NCBI GenBank assembly: GCA_013339895.1
Contig: JABACO010000016.1
Span: forward strand, 4,111,767 to 4,175,766
Direction: 5' to 3'
Length of the DNA stretch: 64,000 bases
Source of the DNA: Ephydatia muelleri
Lineage: Eukaryota; Porifera; Demospongiae; Spongillida; Spongillidae
Of this stretch, positions 58,001 through 62,337 are shown in pieces. Position numbers and translations under genes: made by a program. The notes under the pieces were generated by a model. The model saw only the letters and a list, made by a program, of their open reading frames with translations. It was not told where the DNA came from and did no database searches. The first letter of the stretch is position 1; every line of letters begins with the position of its first letter.

Positions 58001-60686
58001 TTCATAAGAAAGACATATGGGCAATTCTAGTTGGTCAGGTAGCAATAATGTTGTGTACCTCATAACAGGAGGGTTTCATGCATTCGTGTTTTGTTGTTTT
58101 GTATAGAATAGTCACTTAACCAGACAAGCATATGGACCGTCAAAGATGTAATCAGACTAAACAAGAAGACTTTACATGGATGGGGTTGGCTTCCCGCTCA
58201 TTAACCAGGCTAAACCCCACGTGTGTGAATCTTACCCTTGAACATTTTGATGATATCCATCTGTTATTGCTGCTCTACCCATTATTGTAAATCCAAGCAT
58301 TTTATTGACCTTTACATGCATAGTACTTACATGACAACACACGCCTTGAGCCATCATGAACAAAAAGGCCATCTAAAGCCCAAACAGCAGGCTTGTGTGC
58401 TGGTATTGATTCACTGTTAACACAACTTCTCCAAACTCTAATTGTGCTATAGGTATAGGAGAACAGACATGAAGCATTAAATACACTGCATACATGTATG
58501 TAAATGTATACATGTACTGTACATGTATGTAGGTACACATTTATGTGATAACACAAGACATGTACCTCATGTGAATTTGAAATACATGTACATTAATCAC
58601 TGTGCACACTGTGCAAGTCAAGTACCCAGTTTAATTAATATCAGACAACATCCAAGTTCATGTACTACAAACTATTGGATTTTATAATCTAAAAGCACTG
58701 GTCTTGCAGACAAAACAGCCACAGTACAGTATGTGTGTATATTTATTATGTATTCACAGGTGACATCAGTGTGCAAAAACCAAGTGCTAGTGGAGGCTTA
58801 CAGAGGTTTGCAATGTGTGCACCTTTTCGTGCTGCCAGATGCAGATTGGGGGGGTTACACTACTGCAAAGTCAAACAGTATACCAAATACACTGTACATT
58901 GTTTTGTGTACAACAATCTCAATCCACCTTCATTTAATTTTGGAAGTATACTGAATAAAAAGTGCACCACTGTCTTCTATCTTCCAATGGGAATTAGCAA
59001 TTACATCAAGCCACCAGTTTTACAAATTCTCTTGTACAATTTGGACACTTCTTGAACTACAAGTACATGTACATGCAAATGCATCCAGTGAGGAACGGCA
59101 CTCACATACCATCCACATTGTGGTATACACTTACCCATCCCAGGAGGAAGAGATCAATTGATTGTGCTGGTATACGATGCTAGTTACCAGATCCCCATGA
59201 CCAGTATAGCATTCCAGTGGTTCTGCAAATACAAAGATACATTTACACATACTGTACATGTATAATTCAAATTACCCATACCAGTAAAAGTACATGCTTG
59301 ATGCTACATGTACAAGACAAACTTCTGGACTAACTACTATCTTACTGATGAATGTCAGCATCATATGCGTGTACATGTATACTGCATATCATTTTATAAC
59401 CTAATACAATGTACAAACTTAGTCTCCATCTTATATAGGTGTGAATACAAACTTCTGGAAAAAAATATACACTTCCCATGTACCTGTACAAGATGCAAGC
59501 ATTAATAGTCTACACTGAACTCATGGATATGAATATGCACGACTTACCTTTCACATCCTCATCCAGTGAGTGTACAAGAATAGTCTTGTCTTGACCACCA
59601 GTAGCAATCAATGCTATTTACAAGAATGAAGTATGTACACTAATGCACATTGTACTAGCCATGCATGTTTATAGACAAACATAGTATGGAATGGTATCCA
59701 GCATAATTACACTTGTGGTGCATTTTAAAAATTTCCAAGAAGAAAAAAGCTTGCATTGAAATGTACGACAAATCAAAAAATCAGTGTCTATTACTCCAGA
59801 AAGGATAGTGCGATTTTTGATGCATAAGAATCATTTGATAGAGACTAGCACATGTTTAATACTGAACAGTGTCCCACATTTTTGTACATGCAGAATCACC
59901 CCTACACACAGACAAATTCCAAAGTACATGCCCCACTCTGAGGTCATTTACAATCATGTCAGATCTGCCTAAAAAACTTTATTATATATATGTGTCCATT
60001 GGGGAAATCATGATCATATGCTCTCAGATTTAGTTGGGTCCGCTGAGTTCATTCAATTACAAACAGCAAATCCAAATTAAATTGTGGTGAAAACGGGGTG
60101 CTTGTTGTATTTGGGTATCCAAAGTTACAGAACACACAATAACTAGTGCTTAAATTCTGTTGATAGGGATAGGCAATTAGTAAATCTGTTGCAATATCAT
60201 CGTGAACGTGTTTTCAACCACGCTGCTCTATCGTGCAGCAAACAGCACAAGCAAAAACCGATGCGTACGATGAAAACACTGCACAATCTCTTCGAGAATA
60301 GCTCCATTTCGACCACATACAGCTGTACATATAGATGCGCAGATACAAAAATCTTACTAGAGCGTGCATCATCACACATACCAACTAACATGCTACAAAC
60401 AGGGAGGGGCGCGATAATTAGATTGCGACAACTCACTGCTCTCCCTCCCACTTAAAGGATCCTTTGGGATTACGCAAACTGAAGAAACATAACCGGTGTG
60501 CTTCTGGAATATTTTCTTTAATATGTAGCTGTTGCCCGAGGTTTCTTCGGCCCACACGCATGCTGTTCCGTCTCTTGAAGCCGTGACCAAACGATCTCGG
60601 TGCTCTCCTAATACCGTAAAAGAACGTACTACACGAACATCTGCAGAGTGGCCCAAAACTTCACAAGAGAGCCTGTATTCCGCCAT
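1629..60686 (-). CDS. PLAA: PLAA/Ufd3 (Doa1) orthologue, 31 exons, gene spans most of the window
   Basis: Family members bind ubiquitin and the AAA-ATPase p97/VCP/Cdc48 and act in ubiquitin-dependent sorting and degradation. Joining exons 60437-60686, 59548-59613, 59135-59222, 58331-58446, 57269-57404, 56942-57016, 56526-56602, 56368-56458, 55843-55906, 55753-55781, 55621-55688, 51679-51737, 44785-44814, 43090-43143, 39515-39596, 38729-38796, 31220-31289, 30381-30452, 25175-25270, 22842-22885, 12984-13028, 12739-12825, 12650-12689, 10904-10996, 10344-10472, 6316-6403, 3053-3129, 2192-2261, 2070-2132, 1721-1816 and 1629-1670 gives about 821 residues in the order WD40, PFU, DPFTG linker, PUL, all colinear with animal PLAA as I remember it. 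Introns are GT-AG except a GC donor after exon 14. Reading phase is kept at each junction except around exon 24. The start is the ATG at 60686 in a good context (ACC before, G after); another in-frame ATG lies nine bases upstream. UTRs were not defined. Confidence 0.93.
4640..4980 (+). mobile_element. Decayed retrotransposon gag scrap
   Basis: A lysine/glutamine-rich run (KNHGRAEEERCQRQEK) is followed, after stops, by TTFERMMVAHEVNKEK. The latter resembles TFERIMAAHQVEKD in the gag remnant at 22.3 kb. It carries stops and frameshifts and lies in PLAA intron 26. The rest of that intron (3130-6315) shows no further coding signal that I recognise. Confidence 0.5.
6404..8875. other. Intron 25 sequence without identified genes
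   Basis: Open frames exist at 6961-7306 (+) and 7770-8009 (-). The longest is 157 codons at 8403-8876 (-), but I recognise no domain in any of them. The neighbouring piggyBac-like fragment at 8.88-9.33 kb suggests that part of this is the body of the same decayed element. Confidence 0.3.
8876..9332 (+). mobile_element. piggyBac-like transposase, C-terminal fragment
   Basis: FIGLVKTATKGFPK (from about 8877) and, further on, KRPSVVEQYFSTANTTDVHN then RQRGLQLERQW...WWHRNFVTLIGM follow the order of the catalytic-core end and C-terminal helix of PGBD-type transposases. The motif DVHNHLRQ...LE..W..H.WWHR is typical. Stops and frameshifts separate the pieces, so this is a fossil. It lies in PLAA intron 25, on the strand opposite to the host gene. 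Confidence 0.6.
10997..12649. other. PLAA intron 23, no feature seen
   Basis: AT-rich sequence with only short chance open frames on both strands. I found no domain, element end or tandem array. Confidence 0.5.
13650..14385 (-). mobile_element. Pogo/CENP-B-type transposase tail fragment inserted in the hAT
   Basis: Read on the minus strand, this block gives LPAVLGAPKRRLDLHKHG, a leucine/charged coiled-coil stretch, an RMMKEEDAL...EQKKQEAEQKAK run and then a Cys/His module, C-T-A-V-F-x4-R-K-G-Q-Q-C...F-F-C-K-R-H. Proline/lysine-rich, coiled-coil tails of this kind follow the DDE domain in many pogo-like transposases. GACCCAT at 13658-13664 recurs inverted at 14378-14384 near the other edge, a possible remnant of element ends. 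No DDE core remains. Confidence 0.45.
15545..18294 (+). mobile_element. Pogo/Tigger-like DNA transposon with TIRs and TA duplication
   Basis: The element starts GAGTGCTCCCG and ends CGGGAGCACTC, and is flanked by TA on both sides (15543-15544 and 18295-18296), the signature of the Tc1/mariner-pogo superfamily. Subterminal sequence is also imperfectly inverted (TATTAAGACGAATTTTGAAC against AATTAAGATGAATTTCGACC). Inside are an HTH/CENPB-type N-terminus (16261-16515) and a DDE core (16668-17400). The core has NLDETFI for the first acid, LCLDGHSSH for the second, and LPPHCSHIVQPLD for the third. Frameshifts near 16510 and 17155 and a stop near 16655 break it. A 160-codon frame at 17712-18194 is unassigned. 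Confidence 0.85.
19000..19960. other. Intron 20 sequence, no feature recognised
   Basis: Only short chance open frames are present. The first 80 bases carry CTGATGTCCTATC and CTGACATTTGTCC words, similar to GTCCGATC and GGACATTTG words at 13255-13330. These may be the decayed ends of the hAT element. Confidence 0.3.
20010..20245 (+). pseudogene. CPEB-like RRM1 fragment (pseudogene or captured exon)
   Basis: The frame reads FLGGLPPDIDQDKIREHF, then GPISVDWPHKAES, then LPKGYAFLL. These are the start, middle and RNP-1 end of the first RRM of CPEB2-4-type cytoplasmic polyadenylation element-binding proteins, whose known pattern is VFxGGLPPDID...GPLxVDWPHKAES...PPKGYAFLLF. After FLL at 20168 the frame breaks: a displaced QQSAII and a DGKL follow, echoing the next residues of the family. 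No zinc finger, second RRM or other CPEB exon is visible, and the fragment lies on the plus strand inside a PLAA intron. It is therefore most likely a non-functional retrocopy or transduplicated piece. Confidence 0.75.
20330..20375 (+). mobile_element. Tigger-like DDE motif scrap
   Basis: FNVNETGMYYYRQ matches the first-aspartate motif of Tigger/jerky transposases (usually N-V-D-E-T-G-L-F-Y), with the D changed to N. No flanking domain can be read. Confidence 0.4.
21050..21790 (+). mobile_element. Tyrosine-recombinase element fragment (N-terminal, core-binding domain), copy A
   Basis: The frame at 21284-21631 reads LLSNLEDPELRRLAQALP, then RADNTTKKYLCAYQQWKTWA, then IPVQKIHLVLYIQHL. A shifted frame continues with ESRAAVEKVVHALSWLHG and TLVKSTLEGLRR. 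This is the core-binding (SAM-like) region of eukaryotic tyrosine recombinases of DIRS/Crypton-type elements. The catalytic R...HxxR...Y domain is absent. A second copy with the catalytic part lies at 27.7-28.6 kb. Confidence 0.6.
21795..22745 (+). mobile_element. Truncated Ty3/Gypsy-type element: LTR end, primer site and gag
   Basis: An LTR-like stretch ends CTGTCACA near 21950, followed by TGGTGGCAGCGGTGGGA, which fits a tRNA primer-binding site. Then comes a gag-like protein in two frames: KRELSVKLVLLTQKDDIEAY, AAHQVEKDCWPQYLAPQLTG, then YRRRFRNAVRGSGETNRELA and RLMDLLWKWLKE. This is the SCAN/capsid-like fold of some Gypsy gags. Gag stops at 22642 and no pol follows. A dispersed repeat (see 1300-1410) takes over at about 22606. 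The remnant ends about 100 bp from PLAA exon 20. Confidence 0.6.
22606..22725 (+). repeat. Dispersed repeat, copy 2 (matches 1300-1410)
   Basis: Shares an ordered series of 8-13-base words with 1300-1410, including TAATTAGCCATA and AAGCGTTACATTT. It overlaps the end of the gag remnant. Confidence 0.7.
22842..31289 (-). CDS. PLAA: PLAA exons 17-20: DPFTG/RYVPGS linker
   Basis: Exon 17 (31220-31289) reads VAEFIIKNAGEYQSEMAI then DPFTG. Exon 18 (30381-30452) reads GGSRYVPGSG...YDPFTG. Exon 19 (25175-25270) reads ARYVPGSQTAPG...ADPFTG. Exon 20 (22842-22885) reads RSSYQPSLGGDRVK. PLAA proteins carry this repeated RYVPGS/DPFTG tract between PFU and PUL. Each motif copy sits on its own exon with a phase-1 boundary, so the repeat probably grew by exon duplication. 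Exon 19 has two in-frame candidate donors six bases apart (ends at 25175 or 25169), which would add or omit two residues. Confidence 0.92.
23228..23282. repeat. A-rich microsatellite (CA4-5)n
   Basis: A run of A's broken every four to six bases by a C, in intron 19. Confidence 0.9.
24181..24380 (+). mobile_element. piggyBac-like transposase, N-terminal fragment
   Basis: The frame reads LWSDNVDPQNRTVGDYLRFP, then MVDDMMKWSSEAMPKGKKA, then, after a stop, VAGNHVFT. This resembles the entry into PGBD-type transposases, where a GDY..FP...L.D...W...A.P.G pattern precedes the RNase H-like core. It is short and stop-containing, and it may belong to the same family as the fragment at 8.9-9.3 kb. Confidence 0.4.
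26313..26868 (+). pseudogene. Degenerate coding stretch, unassigned
   Basis: Two overlapping frames, 26313-26618 and 26545-26868, read IKTPFIKWVYTTLNKISEI...MADGWRL and then a lysine/arginine stretch and an acidic tail (EEMIEGTRGEDDNSEQW...). The layout, a helix followed by a charged tail, recalls the end of a DDE transposase. I cannot name the family, and the frame is broken. Confidence 0.35.
27478..27620 (+). repeat. Tandem array, about 54-bp unit, three copies
   Basis: Successive units each contain CCAACTGT, then GTGAGTG or GGGCGAA or GGATGAA, then a CCTGAG- or CTGGGTGATGT-like stretch. The second and third begin TAGCACCAACTGT. A short CT-rich microsatellite follows at 27648-27672. Confidence 0.75.
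27676..28640 (+). mobile_element. Tyrosine-recombinase element fragment, copy B, with catalytic domain
   Basis: The part at 27680-27990 repeats the core-binding region of copy A in broken frames (LLSNLEDPELERLAAELPVV, LALYMQHLSESTHS, HALSWLHKVAGLQPL). After about 200 bp of unrelated AT-rich sequence, 28243-28623 reads ADIRLLVVCLVAFEGFIQCN, LIKLRCNDTTF, SNKTDQTREGSSLVIARTG and VTYPVAMMERYYAIAG. This is the entry into the integrase catalytic domain of tyrosine recombinases. The usual box-I arginine is a glutamine here (FIQCN). The remaining catalytic residues are not preserved, so the copy is dead. Confidence 0.65.
29120..29640 (+). mobile_element. Reverse-transcriptase fragment, non-LTR type
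   Basis: GVQQGSPLGPLL at about 29172 is the GxxQGxPLGPLLF motif of non-LTR-type reverse transcriptases. ISDDRALAGSF near 29280 looks like a changed catalytic Y-x-D-D-G loop. Frames are broken. Further matches downstream are weak. Confidence 0.55.
29686..29850 (+). mobile_element. Tigger-like DDE transposase fragment
   Basis: ALIADNCSRHTSDLELTNIL followed by LPPSTSKLLPMDQEVVQNFK matches the second and third acidic motifs of Tigger/jerky DDE transposases (DNC..H...L.NI.L..LPP.TT..LQP.DQGVI..FK). It directly follows the RT fragment, so two unrelated element types are juxtaposed. Confidence 0.75.
30660..30700. repeat. Cytosine homopolymer tract
   Basis: A run of about 18 C's followed by further C clusters in PLAA intron 17, the strongest homopolymer in the window. 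Confidence 0.95.
32110..33103. mobile_element. Long foldback element: left arm, loop and truncated right arm
   Basis: The sequence at about 32110-32711 returns as its reverse complement from 32748 onward, with a loop of only about 36 bases. Identity is perfect at the centre (CTGCATTGCCCTCCCAGCACG and its complement) and falls slightly outward. The local right arm is cut at 33103 by the Gypsy LTR. The same right arm starts again at about 37966 and there runs the full 600 bp to about 38620. Open frames on both strands here (32541-32771 and 32682-32912) simply mirror the palindrome and are not genes. Confidence 0.85.
33104..33254 (+). repeat. 5' LTR of the Gypsy element
   Basis: Starts TGTAGC and ends TTTACA just before the primer-binding site. 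The matching 3' LTR begins at 37818. Confidence 0.85.
33274..34060 (+). pseudogene. gag: Gypsy gag
   Basis: Begins MAKFDVTLPEISVETFEHAW, breaks at about 33350, then runs 33341-34012 as a capsid-like helical protein (EWQEDKQLRTLPTLLRGKLV through ITRQMLLKGRP). A zinc knuckle, CYRCGEQGHFKCAC (CX2CX4HX4C), is encoded at about 33973 in a shifted frame. Two frame changes make it non-functional as read. Confidence 0.85.
34118..34420 (+). pseudogene. Gypsy aspartic protease
   Basis: KFLLDSGAAVSVV carries the catalytic D-S-G-A. The flap and the second half (LLGADFMEKHG) are in the right order for a retropepsin. The domain itself is open, but a stop at 34418 separates it from the RT frame. Confidence 0.85.
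34439..35920 (+). pseudogene. Gypsy reverse transcriptase
   Basis: Reading across several frames gives the RT entry (GPLIRQPIRRLP, MLQDGVIRPSTSPWSSPIVM, VRKKDGS), the palm (DAYPLPRIDETLESLSG, FTTLDLASGYWQVEL), the catalytic YIDDIIVY at about 35438, and the thumb/connection (LGLSNYYRKFVQDYS). At least five frame changes lie between 34940 and 35680. Confidence 0.88.
35840..36260 (+). pseudogene. Gypsy RNase H
   Basis: Part of a long frame ending at 36708. LLATDVSDSAIGAVLSQ supplies the first catalytic acid, NYSTIEWEALAIVKAV the second region, and LLTDHQPL the third. It is followed by the usual SRWTMLLQQFNFSVEHKSGT tether region. Confidence 0.88.
36440..37776 (+). pseudogene. Gypsy integrase
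   Basis: The HHCC zinc domain (H...GHMGVRHTMEKVRQQFYWPG...CELCQ) is followed, after a frame break at 36708, by the DDE core. That core has VVTDVFSKWVEAFPL (D), HSDQGSNLNAEV (D) and AYHTQGNGQVERFNRTVEAM (E). A last break at 37343 leads into a C-terminal GPY/F-type domain (FKIGDRVWLFNP, SLWRGPYTVIDRL). All catalytic acids are present despite the broken frames. Confidence 0.9.
37966..38620. mobile_element. Foldback element right arm (second copy)
   Basis: Starts with TTCGTATGCAAACTCAGG directly after the 3' LTR. It repeats 32779-33103 in direct orientation with roughly 5% differences, then continues to about 38620 as the inverted partner of 32110-32400. The frame at 38441-38650 is a by-product of this repeat. 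Confidence 0.8.
38729..51737 (-). CDS. PLAA: PLAA exons 12-16: PFU (ubiquitin-binding) domain
   Basis: Five small exons encode residues of about 354-451. Exon 12 (51679-51737) reads GTKHGDTQMVNNNGIPEVYQ. Exon 13 (44785-44814, 30 bp) reads WNEVTEQWDK. Exon 14 (43090-43143) reads IGNAVAKAPEKSAVYEGK. Exon 15 (39515-39596) reads EYDYVFDIELDEGSP then LKLPYN. Exon 16 (38729-38796) reads DPYLAADDFLNANELPSCYLDQ. Together they follow the PLAA PFU pattern, including the invariant YEGKE[FY]DYVF and the D-P-[WY]-L-x-A-x-x-F-L helix. In family members PFU binds mono- and polyubiquitin. Intron 14 uses a GC donor (gcaagt). Four of the introns in or next to this block (11, 12, 14 and 16) are 3.5-7.4 kb and full of repeats. 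Confidence 0.93.
39597..40550. other. Intron 14 sequence without identified feature
   Basis: AT-rich DNA with no domain, tandem repeat or element end that I can support. Confidence 0.4.
40557..41245 (+). mobile_element. Tigger/pogo transposase N-terminal fragment
   Basis: The stretch 40980-41240 reads, with stops, YVEKALSTWFTNA, TTLILEMARQFATTLDKPDI, TVTNGWLCR and HGEKNDADYD. This is the HTH_Tnp_Tc5 (CENP-B-type) DNA-binding domain with its characteristic ALxxWF...FxxSNGWLxRF...GE...D pattern. The preceding open frame at 40703-40978 (91 codons) is helical and charged but not recognised. No DDE core follows. Confidence 0.6.
41250..42790. other. Non-coding repeat-like block in intron 14
   Basis: Less AT-rich than its surroundings. 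It holds the hairpin at 41861, duplicated GGTCACC-type words, and at 42655-42770 an imperfect inverted pairing (GGGTGTGTGTCT against TGCACACACCCT). No protein domain is readable. A non-autonomous transposon or SINE-like repeat is likely, but I could not define its ends. Confidence 0.4.
41861..41908. repeat. Perfect 16-bp inverted repeat (hairpin)
   Basis: GACCTGTGTATCAAGC at 41861-41876 is the exact complement of 41893-41908, with a 16-base spacer. A third, imperfect copy of the right arm (GCTTGGTACACAGGTCAC) follows at about 42002-42019. Confidence 0.9.
43144..45540. other. Introns 13 and start of 12, no feature besides exon 13
   Basis: AT-rich; the longer frames (44770-45096, 44970-45263, 44978-45409) overlap one another on both strands and show no domain. 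PLAA exon 13 is at 44785-44814. Confidence 0.4.
45550..46350 (+). pseudogene. Degenerate dispersed-family coding fragment
   Basis: Three frames read in order: CTTCLKTVNN, then LKEKFDSTTARSERLGILTV with IMEVFGVNKYMAQQA, then (shifted) SDDVSRAMPGKN and LRPEQCVLAGASGT. From memory, proteins with these successive motifs are dispersed in many copies in cnidarian and other invertebrate genomes and are probably element-borne. I cannot assign a class, and several frame breaks are present. Confidence 0.4.
46545..48473 (+). mobile_element. Internally deleted second Ty3/Gypsy element
   Basis: Only the first 29 bases of the 5' LTR (TGTAGTATACGT...) remain. They are joined directly to an RNase H fragment (FAARSLSQAERKYSQLEKEG at about 46690, LSDHN). 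An integrase zinc domain (LHDSHPGITRMKAIARSTVW then CQACQSNRK) and the first part of the core (FSKWLEVAVVSS) follow. The second and third catalytic acids are deleted, and a C-terminal piece (QFGDPVYVRNF, HIDHVRPHA) resumes at 47646. A purine tract, AACAGGGGAGGAG, precedes a complete 3' LTR at 48218-48473. Flanks TGTGG and TTTGG may be a worn target duplication. Confidence 0.85.
48218..48473 (+). repeat. 3' LTR of the second Gypsy element
   Basis: A 256-bp LTR beginning TGTAGTAT and ending with its exact complement ATACTACA. It is a different family from the element at 33.1 kb. Confidence 0.9.
48890..50150 (+). mobile_element. hAT transposase C-terminal fragment
   Basis: At about 49890-50053 a frame with one stop reads PASSADCKRGFSLVKVIITD, stop, RSRLRDTVVTDLMTV, then HCPEIADFDPTP. 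This is the hAT dimerisation motif (P-x-S-x-A-x-C-E-R-x-F-S...IKT..R..L), with K in place of the usual E. Upstream, 49201-49494 (LTKLQALTERKMPVLNPLF) may belong to the same protein. The fragment lies in PLAA intron 12. Confidence 0.65.
48958..49075 (+). repeat. Two-copy tandem duplication, about 52-66 bp
   Basis: ATATCCAGCCCCAATGCAGC, then ACTTCGAACAG/ACTTTGAACAG, then AAGATGACCC, then ACAAGGTA occur twice in succession. The second copy has a 12-14-base insertion. The duplication lies inside the decayed hAT region. Confidence 0.85.
50160..51678. other. Intron 12 sequence, no feature recognised
   Basis: The longest frame is 138 codons (50668-51084, minus). It has hydrophobic runs but no family signature and no neighbouring exon signal. 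I treat it as chance. Confidence 0.35.
52400..55200 (+). mobile_element. Unclassified degenerate element, possibly with a tyrosine recombinase
   Basis: Base composition is visibly more GC-rich than the flanking intron. Frames at 52485-52667, 52812-53090, 53096-53377 and 54652-55020 overlap in shifted order, like a broken coding unit. At about 54712-54960, AYWALVTRAFFSLGKLLVET and HQYRYARGPL recall the catalytic-domain start of DIRS-type tyrosine recombinases. The rest is not recognised. No element ends were found. It lies in PLAA intron 11. Confidence 0.35.
55621..55781 (-). CDS. PLAA: PLAA exons 10-11: propeller-to-PFU linker
   Basis: Exon 10 (55753-55781, 29 bp) reads NFLAAVDNH and exon 11 (55621-55688) reads AASSQSDIDVSTLPGLEALSRQ. 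The latter corresponds to the family segment ending in LPG...L that leads into the PFU domain. Introns 9 and 10 are 61 and 64 bp, with ordinary GT and AG ends and matching phases. The micro-exon was placed by phase and position, so its exact edges are less certain than those of exon 11. Confidence 0.8.
55843..60686 (-). CDS. PLAA: PLAA exons 1-9: WD40 beta-propeller
   Basis: Exons 1-8 encode residues 1 to about 300, and exon 9 (55843-55906) the end of the propeller. The start MAEYRLSC and the blade signatures ASRDGTACVW (exon 1), LIATGGQDKTILVHSL (exon 2), GHGDLVTSIVY and SSSWDGTIRVW (exons 3/4), GGADRSIKLWELD with GHSDVVRDVKV (exon 5), TIRRWNIHTG (exon 6) and SGGEDGTLRVW (exon 7) match PLAA blades in order. 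In family members this propeller binds ubiquitin. Exon 8 has LPANSVWSVWCMSNGDIACGS and exon 9 SDSVARIFTALDERAASAE, the strongly conserved end of the propeller. Introns 1-9 are short (61-926 bp) and I saw no identifiable transposon in them, unlike the rest of the gene. Confidence 0.95.
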
Positions 60687-62337
60687 GGTAAGCACTCTTC
60701 GACTACTGTAACGTGGAATTTTGCCCAGCTGGTTATTGCTATTCGCCTATAATTAAGTAACGCATTTATTTATGAGTGTACCCACAATTTCGTGACACAC
60801 TGCTCCAGTGACCCGTAATTGCACAAACCTGAACATCTGGAACTTGATTATATTTCGTTCAAAGTAGCTAAAGAAGACCACAATACTGTATTTGAATATT
60901 TAATGTGCACCTTTTCAAGTGTGTTATCAAAGGGGGCGGGAAGGGAGGAACCTTAAAATAACCGACTAACTGCTACATATACATTCCTTGATATCTAGTA
61001 CTTCTACATGCTTCTGGACGGCAATCTGAATAAGCATGCTGAAGTTAGCTCTATTCATAGATTTGCGCCCAAGTCTTTAATCTATGCATGCTCTAATGGA
61101 GTTTTCTACCGCAAGCAGTTCAAAATGGTGAAGTCAACCAGAGATATCATATCATCACTGGTCACATGGAGATAAGATCAAATGTTTATAATAATGTATA
61201 TTTCCTTTGAAAACCCATCAGTTCCTCTCTGGGTGTAATAATTGTAACATGTAGGCTATAAATGAACTGGAAGTTCAAGTGTTCTGTTGAAAAGTGCTGA
61301 AGGTAGACTTAATGCAATAATTATAATGCATTGGCATCTGGAAGATACAAAACATCATAGAGCTCAACTTGAGCCACTGAGTCCTAAACCACTGGGAATC
61401 TCTGTAGTGCCCAAGGACAGTATATGACTGAATGAAAACAGCATCACTGAATTCGTAAAACGGACTGGCAGATCTACATCATCAATCTGCCGGATCGGAC
61501 CCACTCCACCGACTAATCTATGACCAGCAGCGGATCCAGCCCCGCCCCCTCTCCTAAAATTATTAAAACAATGTATCTTAATCCCCGGAAGTTGTATTTT
61601 GGCACGTGTTTTGGTATCGACGGAAGTTATCGTGTGTAATTCGGGTTTTTTTAAACCAAAACACGAGCCAAAACAGCGAAGCTTCTGAGGACGAGGGAGC
61701 TTACAGCTCTCCCCCATATGCCGTGGGCGGGGACACCATATTCTACATGTATTCACTTGTGCCCCCCGCCCCCCTCTAAATCCTGGATCCGCCACTGGAT
61801 AGCTGTTCCTGATGAATCACCGCGTGTTATTACAGCTATGAATAATCGTTTTGGAGTGCATGCCTATGGACAAATGAGTATTGTGAATTCATTCACATGC
61901 AGCATTTCCTATAGTCAAACTCATACTGAATTAATCCACTTCACTTCTGTACTGTGCTTTATAACTGCTTCTACTTCACAATAATGTGATGATGCTTTAT
62001 TATTTCGGCTACAATTTCTCCAATCGGCTCTTCATTGCTGGCTGCCGCGGCATTATCGTTCTGAATCGATGCATTGCGTAAGTCAGTAGTCAGGTGTTAC
62101 ATTCTCGCTCTTATCAGATCAGAGATTAATTTGTTCAGCGTTATTAAATCTCCGACTCATTTGACTTTGTTGTTGAATTTTTCTGATCGTCACACTTACC
62201 ATGTCGATTACACATTATGGCATCATTTTGATGTATCAGCAAACAGACGACCTGCCAATACATAAGTATGACTTGTTCGCACGTGACTTTAACTTTGTCT
62301 TGCATGATACTACTGACGAGACGCTAGAATATTAGAC
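60687..62337. promoter_or_regulatory. Divergent intergenic region between PLAA and the Cys-rich gene
   Basis: About 1.65 kb separates the two start codons, which face apart, so both promoters must lie here or in unseen 5' UTR exons. I see no clear TATA box or initiator at a fixed distance from either ATG. A MITE occupies 61525-61797. The other sequence is ordinary AT-rich DNA. Confidence 0.5.
61525..61797. mobile_element. MITE-like element with imperfect TIRs
   Basis: Starts CAGCAGCGGATCCAG and ends CTGGATCCGCCACTG, inverted with two mismatches, followed inward by C- and G-rich tracts (CCCCGCCCCC and CCCGCCCCCCTC). CAGTGGCGGATCCAG-type ends are known on hAT-related non-autonomous elements. 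I see no matching 8-bp target duplication. The 143-codon minus-strand frame over it is a by-product. Confidence 0.65.

Noticed and set aside
58735-59055. 106-codon plus-strand frame in PLAA intron 3
   Set aside because: It runs antisense between two firm PLAA exons, with no recognised domain and no splice or promoter signal.
61364-61795. 143-codon minus-strand frame starting MADPGFRGGRG
   Set aside because: It coincides with the MITE; frames of this kind come from the element's GC-rich ends.
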